A stretch of 28,151 bases of DNA. Source: an uncultured Johnsonella sp. (GTDB lineage: Bacteria; Bacillota; Clostridia; Lachnospirales; Lachnospiraceae). Under the pieces are notes generated by a model, which worked only from the letters and a program-made list of their open reading frames with translations, ran no database searches and was not told the origin of the DNA. Each line of letters opens with the position of its first letter. Within the stretch, counting starts at the first letter, position 1. Below are positions 15,768 to 22,313 of this stretch, in pieces. A program made the translations under genes and the position numbers. The stretch is from NCBI GenBank assembly GCA_900766185.1, contig CAAFUL010000030.1, forward strand, positions 1 through 28,151. The letters run 5' to 3'.

Positions 15768-16862
15768 TTAATCATTGGATAATTTGCCGCTTTTATAGGT
15801 ATCCAATGATTTTTCATGGAAAATGCGTATTTTATCCTGCAACTCCTTCGGATATTCTACAAAGGCTTCACCGGCATTGAACCTGCGAAAGTACAGGTAT
15901 AGTTGGTATTGTGAGCAGTTGAAATAGTAGCGGTAATCAGTACTGTCAGGTATTGGAACTATTTTATAAGGCTTGGGTCTGCCGAAATATATTTGTTTAA
16001 AAGAAGAGATGCCGGCTTTATTTAGTTTGACATATGTCTTATCTTCCTCTTTTTTATTCATAAAATAAGCTACATTATGTTTTTTCATTGAATTGAATAT
16101 GTTTGTAAGAGTTTTTTGCTGTTGTTGGGTCAAAATATTATTATGTTCATTATCACTGCTTATATTTATTCTATTCATTCTATAAGTGTATATATTAAAG
16201 CCGGTTTCACTCATATCATTGTATTCATAGCAGAGCAGATAATTAAACATACCCTCTTTACTGACACAGATTTCATAAGGTATAACGGTTTTAACTTCAC
16301 CGTTTATAGAATTGAGAAAAGTAATACTGTGTTTATTTTTACAACATTCAAGCAGTCTTTCATATGTTTGTTTAAATATTATTCTTTCCCTTTCATATAT
16401 AGGTTTTTGAGAATATGAAGTAAGTAAGTTACATAAGTATCCCGAAATTGAATAATTATTGATTTTAGATTCATTACATATATCAGCTAATATGCTTTTA
16501 GTATCAACTTTTTCCGTAGCTTTAAAGAATGTACGCTCCAATTTTTTTTCTTTTTTCTTCTTTTCCTTTGTATATGAAGTTTTAAATAGAGTATTTATAT
16601 CTTGTATTGCTTGTTTTGAAGTTGTTTCATCAATATTTAGGTTTTTAAATATGTCTAAAAGGCGTTTATTATAATTTTCCTGTTCATTTTTATAGGTACT
16701 ATAATACTGTTTGATTGCTATATTTATAAAGTAGTTTAAATTGATCTGCATTACCCTACTGGGAGTATCTTTTTTTAATACTTCAAACAGTTCAGCATCA
16801 TTTTCTAAAACCAAGCGAACACTAAGTGGCATATATATATCTTGTTTTTCATCAAAACTCAT
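15768..16862 (-). CDS. WYL-domain regulator, CRISPR-associated
   Basis: 364 residues from ATG 16862 (AGAGGAGAG seven bases upstream on the minus strand); an upstream in-frame ATG at 17024 would add an unlikely hydrophobic leader. Residues about 10-55 ('MPLSVRLVLENDAELFEVLK', 'RVMQINLNYFINIAIKQYY') look like a ribbon-helix-helix region. The WYL domain at about 190-235 ('VIPYEICVSKEGMFNYLLCY', 'YTYRMNRI') is a ligand-binding module of CRISPR-linked regulators. The layout resembles WYL1 of type VI-D systems. It is divergent from cas6 across 301 bp containing two copies of CTAGTATATC, so it probably controls cas6 and itself. Confidence 0.75.
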   Translation of the reverse strand: MSFDEKQDIYMPLSVRLVLENDAELFEVLKKDTPSRVMQINLNYFINIAIKQYYSTYKNEQENYNKRLLDIFKNLNIDETTSKQAIQDINTLFKTSYTKEKKKKEKKLERTFFKATEKVDTKSILADICNESKINNYSISGYLCNLLTSYSQKPIYERERIIFKQTYERLLECCKNKHSITFLNSINGEVKTVIPYEICVSKEGMFNYLLCYEYNDMSETGFNIYTYRMNRINISSDNEHNNILTQQQQKTLTNIFNSMKKHNVAYFMNKKEEDKTYVKLNKAGISSFKQIYFGRPKPYKIVPIPDSTDYRYYFNCSQYQLYLYFRRFNAGEAFVEYPKELQDKIRIFHEKSLDTYKSGKLSND

Positions 16863-16921
16863 AAAACTCTCCTCTTTATTTATAAATTCACCTAATAAAA
16901 GTAGGGGTGAAATATCTAATA

Positions 16922-17017
16922 ATACTAGTATATCATATATTTTATGATAAAAAAAGTGTTGGCAAATGCAAAGTAAAGATATGTGTTTTAATTTAATTTT
17001 TAATATGCTAGTATATC
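16922..17017. promoter_or_regulatory. Putative WYL operators in wyl-cas6 gap
   Basis: The sequence CTAGTATATC occurs twice (16925-16934 and 17008-17017). The first copy is part of a perfect 10-bp palindrome ATACTAGTAT (16922-16931) in AT-rich flanks, and it overlaps a minus-strand TATACT that could be the -10 of the regulator gene. Two sites in a divergent gap next to a regulator are a plausible operator pair. Confidence 0.4.
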
Positions 17018-17163
17018 TATACACACCGATAAGGCAGCTAAAAGTAATTATTATATAGGTTGATTGAAGATAGTAAAAAAGAACTTATAAGAGTATTAAA
17101 TGATTTGGTTAAATAAAACTGCTTTTTGAAAAGGGTGATTAAAATATAAAAGAGGGAGAAGAT

Positions 17164-17904
17164 ATGCTTACAAAATTAAAAATAAGATTAAAACCTAACA
17201 ATAATAAAACATATAATGCCAATATAGGTTCAATATTACAAGGTTTTTTGATGGAAAAAATAGATACTGAATTTTCAGAGGAAATACATAATATGCAATT
17301 AAATCCATACAGCCAATATATAATAAAAAATGGTGAAGAACTTATATGGGTAATTAACACTTTGGATGAAAAATCAAGAGTTGAAATTATAGATAAACTT
17401 AGTTGTATAGAAAGTGTTGTATTAAAGCACAGGAAAGAGATTTTAAAGGTTGAAAATATCAGTATTGATAGTAAGAGTTATGATGAACTGATAGAAGAAT
17501 ATTATATGGCAAATAATTCACCTTGTATTGCTTTTAAATTTCTTACACCGGCTTCATTTAAGCATAGTGGTAGATATATGATTTATCCGACTCCAAGATT
17601 AATATTTCAAAGTTTGATGATGAAATATAATTGCTTTTCTAAAGATATAGGTATTACATTAAATGATTTTTTACCACTATTGGAGGATATGGTTAAACTA
17701 AATAATTATCACTTGCAGAGTACAAACTTTTCACTTGAAGGCGTTAAGATTCCTGCTTTTTATGGAGAACTTATATATATGATAAATGCTCCAAAACAAA
17801 TTATAAATTTAGTACATATGTTATCAGAATTTGGTGAATATTCAGGTGTCGGCATTAAAACATCTATAGGTATGGGAGCTATTAGAGTAAGACACAATAT
17901 ATAA
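17164..17904 (+). CDS. cas6: CRISPR endoribonuclease Cas6
   Basis: 246 residues. The middle 'FLTPASFKHSGRYMIYPTPR' followed by 'LIFQSLMMKYN' is the conserved Cas6 centre, and the C-terminal 'GEYSGVGIKTSIGMGAIRV' is the glycine-rich loop of Cas6 RAMP folds. It cuts pre-crRNA within repeats to give crRNA for the complex. A catalytic His cannot be assigned with confidence. The start has a GAGGGAGA site. It is separated from the other cas genes by the 0.9-kb peptide-gene array, so the two parts may be expressed differently. Confidence 0.88.
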   Translation: MLTKLKIRLKPNNNKTYNANIGSILQGFLMEKIDTEFSEEIHNMQLNPYSQYIIKNGEELIWVINTLDEKSRVEIIDKLSCIESVVLKHRKEILKVENISIDSKSYDELIEEYYMANNSPCIAFKFLTPASFKHSGRYMIYPTPRLIFQSLMMKYNCFSKDIGITLNDFLPLLEDMVKLNNYHLQSTNFSLEGVKIPAFYGELIYMINAPKQIINLVHMLSEFGEYSGVGIKTSIGMGAIRVRHNI

Positions 17905-17979
17905 AATTATATTTAATACTTAATATTATGCATGGTATTTAATATTAGTTATTTTATAGAAGTGTATAAAGGGTAATAG

Positions 17980-18062
17980 AAAATAAATAATAAAAAAGTT
18001 AACATGAAGTCAGTTGAGATTAATTATATTTATATAGGGAAAAAACTTGATCTATTAGGAGG
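17980..18062 (+). repeat. Peptide-gene leader repeat, copy 1
   Basis: About 83 bases that recur almost unchanged at 18156-18236. It contains GTTAACAT (17998-18005), a 15-base spacer, TAATTAT (18021-18027) and TATATAGG, ending at the AGGAGGG ribosome site of peptide gene A. TTAACA and AATTAT, 17 bp apart, could be -35 and -10 boxes. Confidence 0.8.
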
Positions 18063-18069
18063 GATGATA

Positions 18070-18153
18070 ATGGAAGATTGGAAAAAGGAATTATTAAAGC
18101 GTGTTATTGTTGCAGTAGTGGATTATGTAAAGGAGGTGCTAGAAAATAAGTAA
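18070..18153 (+). CDS. Small amphipathic peptide A (27 aa)
   Basis: Starts at ATG 18070, seven bases after AGGAGG (18057-18062), and begins MEDWKKELLKRVIVAVVDYV. Charged ends flank a hydrophobic core (VIVAVV), fitting a single amphipathic or membrane-inserting helix; by count, net charge about zero. Its DNA is almost identical to peptide gene C. The codons GTA AAG GAG GTG near the end create AAAGGAGGTG (18129-18138), a perfect Shine-Dalgarno sequence with no start codon after it. ATG 18064 and ATG 18004 are also in frame, the latter giving 49 residues but without a ribosome site. Function unknown; toxin-like or membrane-active peptide is inferred. Confidence 0.65.
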   Translation: MEDWKKELLKRVIVAVVDYVKEVLENK

Positions 18154-18155
18154 TA

Positions 18156-18236
18156 AAAATAAATAATAGAAAAAGTTAACATGAAGTCAGTTGAGATTAA
18201 TTATATTTATATAGGAAAAATTGATCTATTAGGAGG
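18156..18236 (+). repeat. Peptide-gene leader repeat, copy 2
   Basis: Second copy of the 17980-18062 leader, with GTTAACAT at 18175-18182 and TAATTAT at 18198-18204, and a 3-base deletion before TTGATCTATTAGGAGG. It leads peptide gene B. Confidence 0.8.
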
Positions 18237-18243
18237 AACCATG

Positions 18244-18339
18244 ATGAAAGAATGGCAAAAGGAATTAGTAAAAAAGGTTTTTGTTACAGTTGTTTGTACA
18301 GTAGTCAAGGAGGTGGTAAAAAATAGCTTAAAAAGTTAA
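18244..18339 (+). CDS. Small amphipathic peptide B (31 aa)
   Basis: ATG 18244 is seven bases after AGGAGG (18231-18236); ATG 18241 is also possible. It begins MKEWQKELVKKVFVTVVCTV and shares the M-(K/E)-(D/E)-W-x-x-E-L start with A and C but has diverged after it; net charge about +4 by count. It keeps the codons AAG GAG GTG (18307-18315) although its protein sequence differs. Its TAA stop lies inside the GTTAAC of the third leader element. A longer in-frame form from ATG 18181 would have 52 residues but lacks a ribosome site. Confidence 0.65.
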   Translation: MKEWQKELVKKVFVTVVCTVVKEVVKNSLKS

Positions 18340-18364
18340 CATAGGAGTAAGTAACAGTAATTAT
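18335..18364 (+). promoter_or_regulatory. Peptide-gene promoter element, copy 3
   Basis: GTTAACAT (18335-18342), 15 bases, then TAATTAT (18358-18364) and ATATATAAG. Spacing matches copies 1 and 2 exactly while the spacer sequence differs. This points to a promoter or operator and not to coding: here the frame that is open in copies 1 and 2 has no ATG and meets TGA. Confidence 0.55.
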
Positions 18365-18410
18365 AGATATATAAGTGAATACAGTATTTGAATTCTAAGG
18401 AGGAAAGATA

Positions 18411-18494
18411 ATGAAAGATTGGAAAACGGAGTTATTAAAGCGTGTTATTATTGCAGTAGTAGATTATGTAAAGGAGGTGATAATAAATAAATAG
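18411..18494 (+). CDS. Small amphipathic peptide C (27 aa)
   Basis: ATG 18411 lies eight bases after AAGGAGG. It begins MKDWKTELLKRVIIAVVDYV and is nearly identical to peptide A; net charge about +2 by count. The end contains AAAGGAGGTGAT (18470-18481), which is complementary over 12 bases to the usual 16S rRNA 3' tail (ATCACCTCCTTT), and again no start codon follows. It is preceded by the diverged third leader. Confidence 0.65.
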   Translation: MKDWKTELLKRVIIAVVDYVKEVIINK

Positions 18495-18576
18495 ATTTTG
18501 ATACAATTAGTGTAGTAATAAATATAAGTATTTAACTATTGTAAAGGTATAAAATAAGAACTTAGGAGAAAATACA

Positions 18577-18663
18577 ATGCAAGAAATTATAGTTACTGTT
18601 GTAAAAAAAGTTGCGATTGATTTAGTTGTTAAAGCTGTTGTTAAAATTATTACCAAGAAATAA
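18577..18663 (+). CDS. Small cationic hydrophobic peptide D (28 aa)
   Basis: ATG 18577 follows AGGAG by eight bases and begins MQEIIVTVVKKVAIDLVVKA, then more V, I and K and a KK end; net charge about +4 by count. It lacks the W and the E-L start of A-C and the internal AAGGAGGTG, but has the same size, composition and position. The pattern recalls phenol-soluble-modulin-like or type I toxin peptides in general; no homology is claimed. Confidence 0.55.
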   Translation: MQEIIVTVVKKVAIDLVVKAVVKIITKK

Positions 18664-18689
18664 TGTTTGATATAAAAGGAGGAAAAAAT

Positions 18690-18755
18690 ATTACAAAATT
18701 ATATGGAAAAAACATACTAAATACGATATTATTATATATAAAAAATAACGATTAA
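18690..18755 (+). pseudogene. Decayed fifth short peptide ORF (ATT in start position)
   Basis: A strong site AAAGGAGG (18675-18682) is followed at seven bases not by ATG but by ATT (18690), then 20 codons (TKLYGKNILNTILLYIKNND) and TAA. Size and hydrophobic-helix character fit the array. It could be a fifth gene with a lost start codon, a rare ATT start, or chance. Confidence 0.3.
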
Positions 18756-18808
18756 ATTAAGCAGATGTAAAAAAACAGAAAAATTACAGTTTAATAAGGG
18801 GTGTATTT

Positions 18809-19453
18809 ATGAGAAACACAAAAACATTTATTACAGTAATTGCTGAGCAAGCTAAGGGTTCATTGAAAAAATCTATTTATTTAGCACCTGAAACAAAGGA
18901 GTTATATTATGGTAAAGAAGTCAGTTTTCCTATCATTAATGCAATAAATTCTTATGCGGATCCGGAAGATACAATTAAAATTATTGTAATTATGAATACG
19001 GAAAGCGAAGCTGCTGTATATAATTTTGAAAAAATTTTCAAATCGGAGCTAACAGAGATTAAAGAAGAAAAGGGCTTGAAATTTCTTGATATTGAACATA
19101 TTAATATTGTAAAAGCTGTAAGTGATCAAACAATGGATTCAAACTTAAAGTTATTTGAGGATATTTTAAGCGAGATTGATGATAACGAAATATTATACAC
19201 CTGTATAACATTCGGAACAAAACCTATGCCTATGATGTTATTTATGGCTCTTAACTATGCCTATAAAGTAAAGATGAACATAGAAATCGGAGCTATTATA
19301 TATGGAAGTCTTTATTCGGGCACACGAGAAGCTATGATTTATGATTTGACATCTTTATTTTACACTAATGCACTTTTTATGGAATTTGCCAATGCAGGAG
19401 AAAAAGATCCGGTAACAAAATTGAAAAAAATCAGACAGACATTCTTTGAATAG
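18809..19453 (+). CDS. CARF-domain protein, TM1812-like, no effector domain
   Basis: 214 residues forming a single Rossmann-like CARF domain. 'LYTCITFGTKPMPMMLFMAL' (about 129-148) aligns with the 'DiTHGfRslP' motif of TM1812/Csx1-type CARF proteins, where cyclic oligoadenylate binds; the usual H is F here. 'IIYGSLYSGTREAMIYDLTS' follows, also typical. There is no HEPN RxxxxH motif, nuclease or transmembrane part. It may therefore be a ring nuclease that clears the signal, or a sensor acting through another protein such as its immediate downstream neighbour. It is the first gene of the tightly packed effector operon and the last of the genes after the peptide array. Site AAGGGGTG. Confidence 0.7.
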   Translation: MRNTKTFITVIAEQAKGSLKKSIYLAPETKELYYGKEVSFPIINAINSYADPEDTIKIIVIMNTESEAAVYNFEKIFKSELTEIKEEKGLKFLDIEHINIVKAVSDQTMDSNLKLFEDILSEIDDNEILYTCITFGTKPMPMMLFMALNYAYKVKMNIEIGAIIYGSLYSGTREAMIYDLTSLFYTNALFMEFANAGEKDPVTKLKKIRQTFFE

Positions 19454-19472
19454 GTTATATGGAGGTTTTATG

Positions 19473-20729
19473 ATGGAGCATACAGGATTAATAGATATTA
19501 TAGAAGAAAAGATTAAAAGATTTAGCAGTGGAGAATATTTATTGGGTTCTGAAATAAAAGATATTCTATTAAGTGAGGAATTCGTTATAGGACCTTTGGA
19601 GGATGAAATTTTGGGAGAAGTATATGAGTTTATATACTTCAAGAATGAAGGAGTTCCCGAAAGATATCCGTGTGATTTATATAAAAGCAAATTAGATTAC
19701 ATCCTAAAAATAAATAAAAAAGGTGTAGCAGCTTATGAGCACAAGAAAAACAAGAAAACTTTTATGGATTATTTATACTTTTGTTTGAAGAGTATGAAAG
19801 ACATAGATATAGCAGCAAGAGAGTGGTCGAAGTTACAAAAGATATATATCAGGGATACAGAGAATAAAGAAATAGAAGATAAACTGAAACATATAATGGA
19901 TGTGCTATGGTTAAAAGTGATTGAACAGCATGGAATCAATATTTATAAAACCGATGAAACGGCTAGTAATATGTCTGAGGAACTAAAACTGTGTCATGAT
20001 AACCTAAACGATATCTTATGTATTGCTCTAAATCCGAAGAGTGAAAAGTGCTATGATTTTGAAAAAAACAACTCTTTTAATGCATATATAGTTACGCTGC
20101 TAAAGTATAAAAAAGCTGAAACAAATAAAAAACAGATTAGAAATGATAATGAGTTATCAAATTATCATAATATAGAAGATAATGAAAATACATACATAAA
20201 TAGTGTGAAAAAAGTTGGTAGTATCGAGGAAAGTTTTATAGATAAGGAAAGTGGATATAGGATTTTTGAGGCATTATTAAAAATTTTCCGGGGTAATATG
20301 TATATTGGAAAAAATGATGAGAAAGATATATTGGAGGCAGAGGCTGCCCTTGATAAAAAAATGAGTATATATCAATCTATTTTAAGCTACAATATTATAA
20401 GAGATATGGAATCTAAAAAGACTATAGGGGTAGATGCCGGATATAATACTGATATGGATCTGTATTTAAAAAATGAACATAGAATTTATTCTATTATTAG
20501 GAAAACACTGGTTGTATTTCTGAAGGAAGGTAGATTAGAAGACTTTTATGATTTATATAGTATTATTATAGCTAATATAAGACAAGAAATAAAATTGGAA
20601 CAGATGCAGGAAAATTTACGTCAATATTTTTATGAAAGCGGTATTACAGAGGGAAAGATAATAAGCAGACAGACTGTTAGCAAATATATTCAAAAATCTA
20701 TGGAATTAAAAAAAGAACTGAGATTATAG
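19473..20729 (+). CDS. Unrecognised CRISPR-locus protein with HTH-like end
   Basis: 418 residues from ATG 19473 (GGAGG seven bases upstream; ATG 19470 is also possible). I do not recognise it. It is soluble, mostly helical and charged, with an Asn/Asp-rich middle (about residues 205-245). The last 30 residues, 'ITEGKIISRQTVSKYIQKSM' and on, look like a helix-turn-helix recognition segment such as sigma region 4 or a DNA-binding regulator. The middle 'NNSFNAYIVTLLKYKKAE' is also vaguely sigma-like. It is too long to be the usual 120-150-residue small subunit (Csm2/Cmr5), though that role is open because no other small-subunit gene is present. Position between CARF and cas10 ties it to type III function. 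Confidence 0.6.
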   Translation: MEHTGLIDIIEEKIKRFSSGEYLLGSEIKDILLSEEFVIGPLEDEILGEVYEFIYFKNEGVPERYPCDLYKSKLDYILKINKKGVAAYEHKKNKKTFMDYLYFCLKSMKDIDIAAREWSKLQKIYIRDTENKEIEDKLKHIMDVLWLKVIEQHGINIYKTDETASNMSEELKLCHDNLNDILCIALNPKSEKCYDFEKNNSFNAYIVTLLKYKKAETNKKQIRNDNELSNYHNIEDNENTYINSVKKVGSIEESFIDKESGYRIFEALLKIFRGNMYIGKNDEKDILEAEAALDKKMSIYQSILSYNIIRDMESKKTIGVDAGYNTDMDLYLKNEHRIYSIIRKTLVVFLKEGRLEDFYDLYSIIIANIRQEIKLEQMQENLRQYFYESGITEGKIISRQTVSKYIQKSMELKKELRL

Positions 20730-20741
20730 AGGAGGTAAGGT

Positions 20742-22313
20742 ATGTACTTAGCAATGTATGATATAAGCGGTATACAAAAGTTTATTTTTTCAACAGGCAA
20801 ACTCAAAGAACAAATGGGTGGCTCTAATATAGTACATGAAATTATGTATAAATGTTTGCCGAGATTACTTGGGAAAGAAAATCATGAAGAATGGAAGAAT
20901 GAGGGATATAAGGCAGATCGATTTTCACAAGATATAAAAGGAAACATAGTATATATAGGCGGTGGAAATGCCATGGTACTTTATGAAGATTCTGATACCA
21001 TGGAAAAAATAAACAGGGAAATGCAAAAAGAAGTGTATAAATTAACCGCCGGAAATATACGCTTATGTTATGCAAGTATTGAGATTAAAAGTTTGGATAC
21101 AGCCGGAGAAAAGTATGGAGAAATATATGATGAGTTAATGAAAAGAATGGCAATATTTAAAAGAGAACATACTGCTGTCAGTACAGTCAGAGGTTTTTCT
21201 ATAAATGCTCAGGATGTGAATACTTTAGAGCCTATAATAGTAAATTTCAGTGGTAAAAAGAAGGAAGTATGCGCAGCAAGTATATTTCAAAAGCATATAA
21301 ATAAAGACAGAAGTATGGGCAAGTTGGAAGGGTATTTTTTTGCAGACCAGTTTGACCAATACTTTACTGAAGGTGATAAAAAGAGTTTTCTTGCAATTAT
21401 TCATATTGACGGAAACAGCATGGGGAAGAAAATCCAAAAAATGATCAAGTCCATGGATAAAGATGAGCAAAATACAGTAAGAAACAGCTTGGAACATATG
21501 AAAAAGTTGTCAATAGAAATTGATACAATATATGAGAATGCACTTATTGCAACCTTAGACAAGATATATGAGAAAAAAATAAAAACTGAAATGAGCAAAG
21601 AAAATCCGCTGCCATTTAGACTGGTTATCAGGGACGGTGATGATTTGACAGCAGTTATGGAAGCCGTAAGAGCTTTGGAATTTGTTTCAGTATATATGGA
21701 AAAACTGAAAGAAGAAGTAATAGATAATAAAACTAAATATCCTGAAATTACCAATAGAAACATGGGGGTATCGGCAGGAGCGGGAATAGCATTTGTGCAT
21801 AATAAATTCCCATTTGATACGGCATATGACTATGCCGAACAGTTATGTAAATCCGCAAAAACATTATTAAAAGAGTTAAGTGAGAAAAATATTATATCTG
21901 AAGATACATCCTGTATGGATTTTCAGATAATAAGAAGCGGTATGACTTCAGAAGTAGCAAGCTATAGAAAAGAAAAATATACTTTTACGGACGAGAATAC
22001 GGAATATAAACTTCATGCAAGACCATATTTCTATTCAGATAACGAAGAATTATCACAGCATAGATATACAAGTTTTAAGAATATAATAGATAAAATTATA
22101 TCAGGTGAAATTGCAAGAAACAAATTAAAAGAATTAAGAAACAGCTATTCCTTGGGAAAAGATGAGGCTAAAAACTGCTACAGATTAATTTTAAGCAGAA
22201 ATAAAGCAGGAATCAGCGGTGATGGAATTAAGGATGTATTCAGTAATGATAATGTAGCTATATATTTTGATGCATTGGATGTAATTGATCTTATGGAGGA
22301 AGAAAATGCTTAG
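20742..22313 (+). CDS. cas10: Cas10, compact and without HD domain
   Basis: 523 residues, shorter than most Cas10 proteins. It opens directly with the first palm domain ('MYDISGIQKFIFSTGKLKEQ'), so the N-terminal HD DNase is absent. The first palm has a degenerate GGGNA (73-77). The second palm, the cyclase, keeps the metal aspartate in 'IHIDGNSMGKK' (D223) and reads D-G-D-D at 298-301 ('VIRDGDDLTAV') in place of GGDD. Both catalytic aspartates are present, so cyclic oligoadenylate synthesis is plausible. The 'AGIAFVHNKFPF...AEQLCKSAK' block is typical of Cas10. It is the large subunit of the type III complex. Site AGGAGGT; the stop overlaps csx10 by 8 bp. Confidence 0.88.
   Translation: MYLAMYDISGIQKFIFSTGKLKEQMGGSNIVHEIMYKCLPRLLGKENHEEWKNEGYKADRFSQDIKGNIVYIGGGNAMVLYEDSDTMEKINREMQKEVYKLTAGNIRLCYASIEIKSLDTAGEKYGEIYDELMKRMAIFKREHTAVSTVRGFSINAQDVNTLEPIIVNFSGKKKEVCAASIFQKHINKDRSMGKLEGYFFADQFDQYFTEGDKKSFLAIIHIDGNSMGKKIQKMIKSMDKDEQNTVRNSLEHMKKLSIEIDTIYENALIATLDKIYEKKIKTEMSKENPLPFRLVIRDGDDLTAVMEAVRALEFVSVYMEKLKEEVIDNKTKYPEITNRNMGVSAGAGIAFVHNKFPFDTAYDYAEQLCKSAKTLLKELSEKNIISEDTSCMDFQIIRSGMTSEVASYRKEKYTFTDENTEYKLHARPYFYSDNEELSQHRYTSFKNIIDKIISGEIARNKLKELRNSYSLGKDEAKNCYRLILSRNKAGISGDGIKDVFSNDNVAIYFDALDVIDLMEEENA

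Noticed and set aside
16116..16947. Plus-strand ORFs opposite the WYL gene
   Set aside because: They are shadows of the minus-strand gene: no ribosome sites, F/I/Y-rich translations.
15768..17024. 418-residue form of the WYL protein from ATG 17024
   Set aside because: The added 54 residues are hydrophobic and unlike a regulator N-terminus, and the strong AGAGGAGAG site is at ATG 16862.
17980..18364. CRISPR array
   Set aside because: The repeats here are spaced about 176 bp apart, contain short genes, and there are only two full copies. No regular 25-40-base repeats with unique spacers exist in the window.
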